Source of the DNA: Sinorhizobium sp. B11
GTDB lineage: Bacteria > Pseudomonadota > Alphaproteobacteria > Rhizobiales > Rhizobiaceae
Direction of reading: 5' to 3'
NCBI GenBank assembly: GCA_039725955.1
Contig: CP091033.1
Span: forward strand, 992,001 to 1,056,000
Length of the DNA stretch: 64,000 bases
In this document: piece by piece, positions 10,401 through 19,216 of the stretch
Numbering within the stretch: position 1 is the first letter of the stretch
Layout of the letters: each line of letters begins with the position of its first letter
The notes under the pieces: model-generated
The model's input: the letters and a program-made list of their open reading frames with translations, nothing else
What the model was told of the DNA's origin: nothing
The model's database searches: none
Made by a program: the position numbers and the translations under genes

Positions 10401-10607
10401 CTGATGTTAGGGCATGGTACAGGGTCTGAGCTTCGTCAGCCCCTCGGCTATTCGATCGTCGGTGGCTTGATCATCAGTCAGATCATGACGCTCTATACAA
10501 CGCCCGTGGTGTATCTCTATCTGGAGAAGCTTAGTGGTTACTTCATTCGTCGGAAACCTGCGACCACCAGTGGTGCGCCCGCGGATTCGGGGCGAGACGT
10601 GGCATAG
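7482..10607 (+). CDS. RND multidrug efflux permease (MdtB/MdtC-like)
   Basis: 1041-residue inner-membrane proton-driven exporter of the HAE1/AcrB superfamily, full length. It starts SISDWFIRRPIATSLLMVAL and has the first periplasmic porter domains, then the central membrane block with GLSIAVGFVVDDAIVMVENI, which holds the paired Asp residues of the proton relay. A second half mirrors the first (GVILLMGIVKKNGIMIVDFA and the Arg-rich LLRFRPIIMTTAAALLAGVP). It is co-transcribed with the upstream adaptor. The sequence type is that of the MdtB/MdtC branch, in which two permeases often work together, but only one is present. A decayed relative lies at 46855-47330. Confidence 0.93.
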   Translation: MSISDWFIRRPIATSLLMVALVAVGVVAYPLLPVAPLPQVDFPTIQVSTQLPGADPKTISSSVTQPLERQFGQIAGVTQMTSTSTLGSSSITLQFDLSRNVDNAAQDVQTAINAAGGQLPSGLPSPPTYRKVNPADPPVLILALTSDTMPLTQVDDFSESVLAQHISQLSGVSQVLVFGQQKPAVRLQIEPLKIAELGISLEDVRSAVSTLTSDAPKGSVQGAERTYTIYDNDQLLQAAPWNDAIVTYKNGSPVRIRDIGRAVDGAENTQIAGWANGRRAILLAIFKLPGANVIDTVDNIKTVLPRLQAIAPAAVHLSILSDRTLTIRASVLDVEKTLLITIALVVMVIFMFLRNFWATVIPSVTVPLTLMATLSLMYLAGFSLDNLSLMGLSIAVGFVVDDAIVMVENIHRHMEMGKTPIQASIDGAAEIGFTIISISISLVAVFIPLLLMGGIVGELFREFAITVTMTIVVSAIVSLTITPMMGSRFLRSEEKAGHGRLYMFSERVFDALLAGYERTLDVALRHHRVTLAIFLLSLGVTGLVFVNIPKGFFPIQDTGLITGVLEASQDISFRKMSDLQVEAGRIVQADPGVASIGMQVGGGSGSTVNMSKMFITLKPLEQRDASATGIIERLRPKLAKLEGAQLFLQAAQDINVGGRSSATQFQYTLQDGNADELDEWANRLLGKFKTLPELADVATDQQNGGTTVTLTIDRDQASRFGIAPQMIDNTLYDAFGQRQITQYFTDLNSYHVVLEVAPQFQTSPMQIDDLYIRSPLTGDQVPLDLLVRKTTEPTAVLAVNHQSQFPSVTLSFNLSKGTALSEAVAAITKAENEMGKPPTLTGTFQGNAQAYQSSLATEPMLVLAAVGVIYLILGVLYESYFHPLTILSTLPSAGLGALVMLWAFGFDFTVIALIGVILLMGIVKKNGIMIVDFAIKARRQSGLAPLEAIREACLLRFRPIIMTTAAALLAGVPLMLGHGTGSELRQPLGYSIVGGLIISQIMTLYTTPVVYLYLEKLSGYFIRRKPATTSGAPADSGRDVA

Positions 10608-10674
10608 CGTCTTGTCAATCGCACATATCGTCGGCCGTGCCTCATCTGCCACAGCCTTTTGCCGCCGACGGGGC

Positions 10675-10702
10675 CCAAAGCATCTGCGGGTGGATGCTTT
10701 GG
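10675..10702. terminator. Hairpin downstream of RND operon
   Basis: A perfect 10-bp stem (CCAAAGCATC / GATGCTTTGG) with an 8-base loop lies 68 bases after the pump stop codon. No run of T follows, so it may act as a processing or attenuating hairpin rather than a classic intrinsic terminator. Confidence 0.4.
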
Positions 10703-10933
10703 CATTACGACGAAATGAAGGTGACGAGATGTCTTGGTCCAAGTCGGAAGTGATCAAGAGACCAGCGGATTGCTATTCTGCGCAATTCGTTCCAACCATC
10801 GTGTGCGTACGACGCCAAGCCACGAATGGTGGGCCACTTCGCACTTTACGTGATCGCCATACGTGACGTGAGCTGGAGAACTCTGCGATGACGAGCTCTT
10901 CCTCTCAAGATCTGAGTCTTCAATGAGAAAGAG

Positions 10934-12290
10934 ATGAAAATGAAAATGCTACCCGGCGCCGTTCTTGCACTTGCGATCGCCGCCCATGGCGCCGGGGCAC
11001 GGGCAGACGATGCGGCACCGCCCTCCTACGCCGATACGACACTGACCGGCGACTGGCACGGCTACCGCAACTGGCTGCGCGACCAGGGCGTCACCTTCAC
11101 GATGTCCCAGACCAGTGACGTGCTCGGCAATGTCCCGGGCGGCCTGAAACGCGGGACGGCCTATGACGGTGTTTTCCAGCTGCAGGGCGATTTCGACATG
11201 GACCGGCTGATCGGCTGGACCGGCGGCGCCATCCATGTTTCCGGCTATGCGATCCAGGGCCAGGGCCTGTCCGGCAAGGATATCGGCAATCTCCTGACGG
11301 TCACCTCGGTGGAAGCCGATCCCGGCTTCCGGCTCGGGGAATTCTATCTCTCGCAGAGCCTGATGGACGATAAGGTGACGATCAAGCTCGGTCAGATCCT
11401 GGCGGACCAGAGTTTCGCGATCAGCAATACCGCGAGCCTTTTCGTCAACTCCACCTTCGGATGGCCAGGCATCTTTGCCGCCGATCTTCCCGGAGGCGGG
11501 CCGGCCTATCCTTTCGCCGTTCCCGGCGCCCAGATCATCGTCAAGCCTGACGATGCCTGGACGCTGCAGGCCGCCGTCTTCAATGGCAGCCCGACCGGGT
11601 CCGACCCCGACGGTAATGCCAATGGACTGGGATTTCCGCTGGGCGACGGCGTCCTGGCGATCGCCGAGGCAGGTTATGCCTATATGCCCGCAAAGGGCGG
11701 GACCGGCCTGCCCGGCACCTACAAGATCGGCGCCTGGTACAATTCCGAAGAATTCGACAGCCTGACCACCGCATCGAACGGCGTCTCGCTCGCCGATCCG
11801 CTCTCGAGCGGCAGCCCGCGCCGGCTCTCGGGCAATTTCGCGGTCTATGCCGTCGTCGACCAGACGCTCTGGCAGGAGCCGGGAAGTTCGGACAACGGGC
11901 TCAACGGATTTTTCCGGATTGCCGTGGCGCCGCAGCAGGAGCGCAACAGCATGAACTGGTATTTCGATATGGGCCTTGCCTATAAGGGGCTTCTGCCGGG
12001 TCGCGACGACGATACCGCAGGGATCAGCTTCGCCTATGCCAGCATGAGCTCGGGCATGTCGGATCAGGTAAAGGCCGAAAAATGCCTTCAACGGGACATC
12101 TCAGCCGGTGCCGAGTTCCGAAGCCGTCATCGAAGCCACCTATCAGGCGGCCGTCACGCCATGGATGACGGCGCAGCCATTCTTCCAATATGTCATCCGT
12201 CCCGGCGGCAATGCAGCCGATCCCGACAAACCCGGCGCGCGGATAAAGAATGCGGCTATCTTTGGCTTCCGGGCAGTGTCTACGTTTTGA
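10934..12290 (+). pseudogene. OprB-type carbohydrate porin, frameshifted
   Basis: Outer-membrane porin of about 450 residues in its repaired form. It has an N-terminal signal peptide (MKMKMLPGAVLALAIAAHGA, cleaved near ARA-DD) and OprB-like features: LTGDWHGYRNWLRDQGVTF, GQILADQSFAIS, FGWPGIFAADLPGGGPAYPF. The frame breaks at A5 (12078-12082). Removing one A restores AENAFNGTSQPVPSSEAV, then ATYQAAVTPWMTAQPFFQYV, and the terminal aromatic residue typical of outer-membrane barrels (VSTF, stop 12290). As written, the frame runs instead into a false tail to 12328. It is more GC-rich than its neighbours, suggesting separate origin. Either a one-base error or a fresh null mutation. Confidence 0.85.
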
Positions 12291-12374
12291 GCACATATCT
12301 GAGCGATGTCTGCCCGGGCCGCACCTGATAATCTTTTCATTGAACCCCGCCCAAAACTTCAAGATCCCAGCTGC

Positions 12375-12557
12375 CTAGAAGGCGTCCCTCTCCAATTTGA
12401 AAGGTCGCTCGAGCGGAGAACCCGGTGGTATTTGTTCATCGGAGCGCGCCACGAAAAGCGTAGAGACAATGCCTGCGACCATCGAAGCTAGTATCAGAAA
12501 CATCACGACGCGCACCAACCGCCCTCCCCCGCATCCAAAGCTTATGATTAGCGCCAT
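12375..12557 (-). CDS. Possible small membrane protein
   Basis: A 60-residue reverse-strand frame with one hydrophobic helix (RLVRVVMFLILASMVAGIVS) and a polar C-terminal tail. No Shine-Dalgarno sequence is evident and no family is recognised. It lies in the 570-base gap between the porin and cioA, where nothing else is seen. Confidence 0.25.
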   Translation of the reverse strand: MALIISFGCGGGRLVRVVMFLILASMVAGIVSTLFVARSDEQIPPGSPLERPFKLERDAF

Positions 12558-12862
12558 TGTCGCGATTTTAATCGAGACACTCCTCTGCAACTGATGGCGC
12601 TTTCGATCAGTGTGGCGGGATCTAATTCGCTGTGTACTGATCTCCGGGTTGGTGTGCGAGACACGTAAGGTTAGGTCCGCTGTACGTATGGTTAGTGTCG
12701 CTCCCACCAATCCCTGCGATACTTCGACCGTGGTCCGAGGCGTAGCCAGGCGGGACGAGCAATCGCTCATCGTACTCGCAATGTCGATGAATGCTCGACG
12801 CTTCACCGGCCCCATCAAACAAAAATGCGGCACACCGAGCAACCGGCGCGATAGAGGACAGC

Positions 12863-14269
12863 ATGGAGATAACAGCGCTCCTTCTTTCACGAATACAGTT
12901 TGCTTTCACCGTCTCCTTCCACATCATCTTTCCCGCTTTCACAGTGGGCCTGGCGGCTTGGTTGACGTTTCTAGAGGCAATCAGTCTTTGGACAGGTCGC
13001 CCTCTCTACCGACGGCTCTTTGACTTTTGGCTGAAGATTTTCGCCGTAGCATTTGGCCTTGGAGTGGTCACTGGTATAGTGATGGCATTCCAGTTTGGTA
13101 CGAACTGGAGCGAACTCTCCTTACGGACAGGCCCCATCCAAGGTCCACTCCTCGGGTATGAGAGTTTCACAGCGTTTGCACTTGAAGCCAGCTTCTTCGG
13201 AGTAATGATGTTCGGCCGGCCGCGTGTGGCTCCGTCGTTCTATTGGATCGCTTGCGCAATGGTAACGTCAGGAACCAGCCTGTCCTCTTTCTGGATCATG
13301 GTGAACAATTCTTGGATGCAGTGGCCCGTCGGGTACGAAATCAGCGCCAGCGGTGTTTTCATTCCGACGGACTGGTCAGCTATTATATTCAGTCCTGTCG
13401 TGTGGGTACGGTTCCCGCACATGATCCTCGCTGCTTATATCACAACTTCGTTTTGTGTTGCGGCTACTGGCGCTTGGTATCTTCTCGATCGACGACTTCA
13501 CATAGAGGGCGTGGCCATGGTCAGGATGGGTCTCGGCCTTGCTGCGGTCCTGGTCCCGCTCCAGCTATTTTTCGGCCACCTGACAGGTGACTATGTCCAC
13601 GATAAGCAACCTGCCAAATTCGCCGCGATCGAAGGACGCTGGAAAAATGAGAAGCCAGCTTCCGAGGTTCTTATCGCGCTTCCCGATGAAGCTTCAGAGA
13701 CGAATAAGTTCGAGGTATCAATCCCCTATCTCGGTAGCCTCATAGGTTCGATGAGCCTCACTTCAGAAGAGATTGGCCTGAAGTCATTTCCGAAGAACGA
13801 ACGACCGCCGGTACTGATCCCATTCTTTGCATTTCGAATAATGGTCGGTTGTGGGCTGCTGATGCTGGGCCTCGCGTGGTATGGAACGTGGCTCGGATTT
13901 AGGGAGAAGTTGACCGACCAGCGTTGGCTGAACTGGTGCATCTTCCTGAGTTTTCCGCTTGGCTTCATCGCAACGCTAACGGGTTGGTTCACGGCGGAAG
14001 TCGGCAGACAGCCATGGGCAGTCTACGGCGTTCTTCGCACCGCCGAGGCTGTGACGCCGTCGCTCACGGTGCAACAGGTTACGATCAGCTTCGCAGCATT
14101 TGCCGTCATCTACTCATCGATCTCGGCCGCGGGGATTGCATACTTGTATCGAATGCTTCGTGCAGGCCCTGAAGAGACGCATCACGAAATTGGCGAAGGG
14201 GCAAATCCAAAACGTCCGTTGGCGGTGCCGGGTGGAAGTCCCGGCACTCCCCCCGATTTTGCGGAGTAA
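12863..14269 (+). CDS. cioA: Cytochrome bd-type (cyanide-insensitive) quinol oxidase subunit I
   Basis: 468-residue CydA/CioA homologue, the haem-bearing subunit that oxidises quinol and reduces oxygen to water. Visible features: MEITALLLSRIQFAFTVSFH with the haem-ligand His near residue 19, helices with FQFGTNWSEL and SFWIMVNNSWMQWPVG, and the GWFTAEVGRQPWAVYG block containing the GRQPW signature. The quinol-binding Q loop is short, which together with total length fits the CIO subclass. The frame is open from 12791, but the ATG at 12863 with GAGGA just upstream matches the family N terminus. Six bases separate it from cioB. FixJ-type regulators downstream fit expression at low oxygen (inference). 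Confidence 0.93.
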   Translation: MEITALLLSRIQFAFTVSFHIIFPAFTVGLAAWLTFLEAISLWTGRPLYRRLFDFWLKIFAVAFGLGVVTGIVMAFQFGTNWSELSLRTGPIQGPLLGYESFTAFALEASFFGVMMFGRPRVAPSFYWIACAMVTSGTSLSSFWIMVNNSWMQWPVGYEISASGVFIPTDWSAIIFSPVVWVRFPHMILAAYITTSFCVAATGAWYLLDRRLHIEGVAMVRMGLGLAAVLVPLQLFFGHLTGDYVHDKQPAKFAAIEGRWKNEKPASEVLIALPDEASETNKFEVSIPYLGSLIGSMSLTSEEIGLKSFPKNERPPVLIPFFAFRIMVGCGLLMLGLAWYGTWLGFREKLTDQRWLNWCIFLSFPLGFIATLTGWFTAEVGRQPWAVYGVLRTAEAVTPSLTVQQVTISFAAFAVIYSSISAAGIAYLYRMLRAGPEETHHEIGEGANPKRPLAVPGGSPGTPPDFAE

Positions 14270-14275
14270 ACAACC

Positions 14276-15259
14276 ATGATCGAATTTTGGACTGCAGCCC
14301 TCGCCTTGACGCTTGCCCTTTACGTTATTCTCGACGGGTTTGATCTGGGTGTCGGCATGCTCTTCGCAACGAGCCGAAGCCAAGACGTCAAGCGGCACAT
14401 GCTGAACTCGATCTCACCGATCTGGGATGGCAATGAAACATGGTTGGTACTCACTGCCTCGATCTTGTTCGGTGCTTTTCCTGTCGTTTACTCGCTCGTG
14501 CTCAGCGCCTTTTACCTCCCGATCATCATTCTTCTAGCCGCGTTGATATTTCGCGGTGTCGCGTTCGAATTCCGGGAGAAGAGTAGGAAGAAGCAGTGGC
14601 TGTGGGACGCCGGCTTTTCCGTCGGCTCCCTCGTTGCAGGCTTTGTCCAAGGAGCTGCTGTGGGCGCGATCATCGAAGGAATCCCGAACACGGATGGCCG
14701 CTTTACGGGTACGGCCTTCGGTTGGCTCACGCCATTCTCAGTGCTATGTGGCGTCGGCCTATGCTTGGGCTACAGCTTGCTAGGGGCCGGTTGGCTGGTA
14801 AAGAAGTGCGAGGGCCACGTGAGAGAGCGAGGCTACCAAATTATACCGAAATTGCTTCTGGGAGTGCTTGCATTCCTCGCGGTTTCGTTCGTCGTGTCGC
14901 TTTTGATAGAGCTTCCCGTGATGCGTCGCTGGCTCGAGCGCCCTGGATTAGCTCTGTTTCCCTTAGTAGGCGTCTGCGGATGCGCGTTGATCATGCAGGG
15001 GGTTAGGTCGCGCCGCGACGGATGGCCGTTTTTCGGCACTGTCCTGCTATTTCTCTCGGCGTTCGGAACTCTTGCCGTATCCTTCCTTCCATACATGATC
15101 CCTTTTACGATCACGATCAACCAAGCCGCGGCGCCCCCTTCAAGCTTGTCGTTTATGTTTTGGGGAGCCGGGCTGTTTATCATGCCTATTACGTTGATCT
15201 ACACGGTCATCGTCTATTGGCTGTTCAAGGGGAAAAGCCATGCAGGCAGCTATCACTGA
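14276..15259 (+). CDS. cioB: Cytochrome bd-type quinol oxidase subunit II
   Basis: 327-residue CydB/CioB partner of the preceding gene, an integral membrane protein with about eight helices. It opens MIEFWTAALALTLALYVILD followed by GFDLGVGML, the classic CydB start, and contains SPIWDGNETWLVL and FRGVAFEFREKSRKKQWLW. It completes the bd oxidase core, which lets cells respire under microaerobic conditions or when haem-copper oxidases are blocked. No CydX-like small subunit was found in the 190 bases after it, and no cydDC assembly genes are present. Confidence 0.93.
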   Translation: MIEFWTAALALTLALYVILDGFDLGVGMLFATSRSQDVKRHMLNSISPIWDGNETWLVLTASILFGAFPVVYSLVLSAFYLPIIILLAALIFRGVAFEFREKSRKKQWLWDAGFSVGSLVAGFVQGAAVGAIIEGIPNTDGRFTGTAFGWLTPFSVLCGVGLCLGYSLLGAGWLVKKCEGHVRERGYQIIPKLLLGVLAFLAVSFVVSLLIELPVMRRWLERPGLALFPLVGVCGCALIMQGVRSRRDGWPFFGTVLLFLSAFGTLAVSFLPYMIPFTITINQAAAPPSSLSFMFWGAGLFIMPITLIYTVIVYWLFKGKSHAGSYH

Positions 15260-15451
15260 TCCCATGCGTCACGGATCTGATAGGCATCCACGCGGAGCGA
15301 GTATCTCGGCCGGACCTATGGCTGTCGCCTCAGAAACCACCGTGTTCGAGGGCGGAGCGACGCTAAACTTAAGGGTGATACCCGGATGTATCGACGAGTG
15401 CTATCATCTCTCGATTAGGTTTTGTTTCCCCTCAATGTCCGAAGTGAAAAC

Positions 15452-16096
15452 ATGTCGCAGGAACTGACCAAGCAAGCCGTGGTTCACATCGTCGAAGATG
15501 ACGAATCTCTAAGGTACGCGCTTTGCCGCTTGATGAGGTCGGTAGGCTTGGTTGCGAAAGCTTACGGATCAGTTGCAGAGTTCACGGAGGGGCGTGCACA
15601 CGACAAACCAGGCTGTCTGGTTCTCGACGTCCGGTTGCCTGGCACAAGCGGCATTGAATTTCAGAGTCAGCTCAACAGCTTAGGCATATTTCTTCCGGTA
15701 ATCCTAATGACTGGCCATGGCGACATCCCAATGTCCGTCAGGGCGATGAAGGCTGGAGCCGTAGACTTCCTTCCAAAGCCTTTTCGGGATCAAGACATGT
15801 TGGACGCCGTCGCATCTGCCATTGGCCGCGATCGAGAGCGACGTAGCACGATGGACCAGGCGGTGGTCATCTACGGCCGTTTCGCTAAGCTAACGCCTCG
15901 CGAGCAGGAAGTAATGATGATCGCGACGACCGGAAGGATGAACAAGCAGACTGCTGCAGATTTAGGAATAAGCGAGGTGACGGTAAAACTTCACCGACGT
16001 GCCGCTATGCAGAAGATGGAAGCACGCAACCTTCCGGACCTTGTTCGCATGGCCGACATGGTAAGGCCGTTGATCCCTGTCGGCACTGGAGAGTAG
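15452..16096 (+). CDS. FixJ-family two-component response regulator
   Basis: 214-residue regulator with an N-terminal receiver (VVHIVEDDESLRYALCRLMR, phospho-acceptor Asp in CLVLDVRLPGTSGIEF, MTGHGDIPMSVRAMKAGAVD, Lys in FLPKPFRD) and a C-terminal LuxR-type HTH (LTPREQEVMMIATTGRMNKQ, then LGISEVTVKLHR). This is the FixJ/NodW architecture. The open frame reaches back to 15422, but the ATG at 15452 gives the normal N terminus. It sits directly after cioAB and before a receiver-only gene and a PAS kinase on the other strand, probably one signalling unit. Confidence 0.92.
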   Translation: MSQELTKQAVVHIVEDDESLRYALCRLMRSVGLVAKAYGSVAEFTEGRAHDKPGCLVLDVRLPGTSGIEFQSQLNSLGIFLPVILMTGHGDIPMSVRAMKAGAVDFLPKPFRDQDMLDAVASAIGRDRERRSTMDQAVVIYGRFAKLTPREQEVMMIATTGRMNKQTAADLGISEVTVKLHRRAAMQKMEARNLPDLVRMADMVRPLIPVGTGE

Positions 16097-16160
16097 ATTT
16101 TCGATCGCCAGGGGTTCTTGAACCCCAAATCGCCGGCAAACCGGAACGCAAGGGTGAAAA

Positions 16161-16529
16161 GTGAGAGCGGGAATACTCATCGGAATTGTCGACGACGATC
16201 ATTCCCTCCGAAACTCCCTCGTACGGCTTGTGCATTCAATGGGGCACGAAGCGCATGGTTTTGGCTCGGCGGAGGAGCTATTAAACTCTCAAATTATAGA
16301 GCGTTGCTCATGCGTTATAACCGATGTCCAGATGGCGGGGATGAGCGGTATCGAGCTCACAGCGATCATCACTTCTGAATACGAGTCGCTCCCTGTCATC
16401 GTCATAACGGCGCGGTCGGAATTTAGCCTCGAGGAGAAGGCGTTTGAGAGCGGAGCAGCCTGTTTCTTAAAAAAACCAATCGATGCCGATTTACTCGTTG
16501 CTAAACTGAGCGCCGCATTGCGACTCTGA
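16161..16529 (+). CDS. Single-domain response regulator (receiver only)
   Basis: 122-residue receiver domain: IGIVDDDHSLRNSLVRLV, phospho-acceptor Asp in CVITDVQMAGMSGIEL, VIVITARSE, and Lys in CFLKKPIDADLL. No output domain. It starts at GTG 16161, 64 bases after the FixJ-like gene. Its stop lies seven bases from the end of the convergent kinase gene, whose HATPase and DHp belong to the class that phosphorylates such regulators. Confidence 0.87.
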   Translation: MRAGILIGIVDDDHSLRNSLVRLVHSMGHEAHGFGSAEELLNSQIIERCSCVITDVQMAGMSGIELTAIITSEYESLPVIVITARSEFSLEEKAFESGAACFLKKPIDADLLVAKLSAALRL

Positions 16530-16535
16530 GGAACG

Positions 16536-18886
16536 TCACCCCAATGCCGCATATGGCTGCGTCACCGGCAACATGAGCGAGAAACACGCGCCGTCGCCTC
16601 CGCTTCTCGTGCCAGCATTTATGAATCCCCCGTGCGACCTCAACAATCGTTCTGCATATCGGCAGTCCCATTCCCATGCCGCTTTCCTTAGTCGTAAAGA
16701 AATTGTTGAAAAGTTGCTGCAGATCCGAGGCTTCGATGCCGGGACCGTTATCCTCTATTGTGCAGAGCACTTTCTCGCGCTCGATAATCTGCGTGTGAAT
16801 CGTAATTTCCGGAATCGTCGGGTGGCCGGAATTTGCCTGAAGCGCATTCATGATGAGATTGACGAAGACTTGATGAAGCTGAGTGCGGTCGCCCAGTATG
16901 GACGGTATTCCCGTCGCGCTTGTGTGAACAACCACTGCGGATCGTGACTCGATCTCGGCCCGGAGGAATAGCAGGGCTTCTTCAATTACTTCGGACAACG
17001 AAATATAGACTCTCTCCGGTGCCTTTCGTGTCGCACTGGCTCGAATTCGAGCGATGATTTCCGATGCGCGGCGAGCATCCACGACCATTGAGTTCAAGGA
17101 CTCGCGAACTTCGTCCAAGTCAGGAGGGCTACGATTAATCCAGCGTAGACCTACCCCACCCGCCGTGGTGATTGCTGCCAAGGGTTGGTTGACTTCATGG
17201 GCGATGGACGCGGTGAGTTCGCCAAGCACGGACAACCGCGCCGCATGGGCATACTCAGCTTGAATCTGTTGCAGCCGCTCCCGCGCTTGTAGTCGCTCGG
17301 AAATATCGATGACGCCTATAAGACTGGTATCAGGGTTTTCTGCTCGACCCACTCGTGCTGCAGTGAAGAGTACATCGATAACGCGACCGTTTAACGCTAC
17401 CATCTTTGTCTCCTCCTCAAAGCTTACCCTACCCTGATATCGTGAAACCATTGCACGGCGAAAGGTCTTTGGACTGGCTGCCCAAACCTTGGCTACCGAT
17501 TGTCCGACGAAATCCTTGGGGTCGTCTCCACCGAACAGAGCTACCGCGCGCTCATTGGCTTCTACGAAAATCAGTGCTTCCATACATAAATGGAGCAATT
17601 TCGGATCCAAGTCGAATTGTGCGTCCAAGTCCGCTACGCCTGCCTGCGATAGTTCGTTGAACAATGTAACGAGTTTGCTCGCGTCGAGCTGCCACAGCGC
17701 AATTGGCATGCGGTCGAACAAATGACGATATCGTTGCTCGCTCTTCTCAAGGCTATCGTAAGCCTCCTTCTGGGCCGATATGTCCATAACAGCGCCTACG
17801 AAGCGGGATGATCCTTCCTTCCGTTCGGAGAACGTTGCGACGACACGGAGGTGTTTGACGGCACCGCCGTCAAGTAAGAGCCGATGTTCGCAGTCGAAGT
17901 TTCTTCTTGTCGCTATCGCCTGATCGAGGAGTTCCTTCATCCGTGCTCTATCATCAGGATGAGTGCGGTCTAGGATCAGAGGTAGCGACGGAGCCGTATC
18001 CGGAGCGACGTCGAATATTCTGAAGGTCTCATCGGACCAGAAGATGTCCCCATTCTCAACGTCCCATCCGAAGCTACCGGTGTGACTCAGTCTCTGAGCC
18101 TCTGCAAGATATGCGGCTTGGCTCCGCCTGAGATCTTCGTCCGCACGGCGTCGCTCGCTGATGTCCGTATTGCTTTCCAACGTCCCTAGCAGGCGCGGGT
18201 CTTCGCTGCTTCGCCGCGACCAACGACTTGCCACCGTGACCTCTCTGCCGTGCTTCGTCTTATGTAGTAGTTCTCCCTCCCAACGGCCCCGACCGTTGAA
18301 GAACCTCGTTGATCTCTCCTAACGGTATTGGAAAGACGGTGTGAAGCAGCTCGTGTGCCAATCGGCCCATCGCCTCGCTGTGCGACCAGCCATAGAGTTC
18401 CTCAGCACCTCGGTTCCAAAATATAATCAGATCATCCGCGTCTCTGACGAAGACTGCGTCATTGGTTAAACCCAACAACCGGCTTTGTTCGCGTTCAGCA
18501 GCCCCTAGACCGTGGACCAAGCGAATTAGACAACTTACAGACAGCGAAGACACCAGGAATGCGGCTAGCGTGACTACGTCGTGCTCTGTGCCGACTAAGA
18601 AAGTGTGAAGCGGATTGACGAAAAGGTAGTTCAGATATCCCACCGCCACCATCGAAAAAATCACAGAGGAGCCAAGGCTATCCAGTAGAGACAGGATCAT
18701 GACGATGATTAGAAGCACAAACGCTGCCGTCGTGAAATTGAGACCGAACCAGGCACAAAGTAGCGCCACAACACCGAGCAGCGAAGTAGCAGATATCCAG
18801 AGTGGGATAAGCCAGCGACGCCGTTCGACACGCCATGCGGCCAAGACTGGCAATGCGCGATATCTCAGAAGATCGAACGTGCTCAT
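16536..18886 (-). pseudogene. PAS-domain membrane histidine kinase, two frameshifts
   Basis: Reads as one kinase of about 780 residues across three frames. From ATG 18886 (GGAGG eight bases upstream) come four membrane helices of DUF4118/KdpD type, then a PAS domain (LTNDAVFVRDADDLIIFWNR). The frame breaks near 18288 at GGGG; dropping one G gives RWEGELLHKTKHGREVTV. Two more PAS modules follow, then HisKA (GELTASIAHEVNQPLAAITT) and HATPase (MNALQANSG, EDNGPGIEASD, GMGMGLPICRTIVE). A second break near 16640 restores AHGGFINAGTRSGGDGACFS and the stop at 16536. It would be the natural partner of the two regulators next to it. Whether the breaks are real or read errors is open. Confidence 0.85.
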
Positions 18887-19216
18887 GAAGAGACCCTCCA
18901 ATCCGGTTCAAAGCAATTTGCTGTGCTCCCAAATTGAGGCAACATACACCTAATATTAGCGTCCCTACCGGCGACTATCCGTGGCACCAAATCGGTGGGC
19001 ATTCGAGTTTATTGTTGTGAATCCGTGTGAACGGCTGACACTCGATCACGAGGAAAGGTTAGACGCGCCATACCTCCGGATAGGTGCGCACCTCGGGCTG
19101 GCTGCTATCTTCAGCAGTGAGTGGCAAGCCGTGCATCGAGTGAAACGCTATGCGTCAGAACGGCTCGTCTGCTCCGATCGAGCAATCAATAAACCTTGGC
19201 TGGAGGGGTCGACACC
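18887..19216. other. Intergenic region between divergent genes
   Basis: 330 bases between the kinase and oxalate decarboxylase genes, which point away from each other. No coding frame is convincing. It should contain both promoters. A strong GGAGGGG Shine-Dalgarno sequence (19202-19208) precedes the decarboxylase. Confidence 0.5.

Noticed and set aside
10949..12091. Minus-strand open frame of 380 codons opposite the porin gene
   Set aside because: High-GC antisense shadow. The plus strand has a signal peptide and OprB motifs; the minus frame has none.
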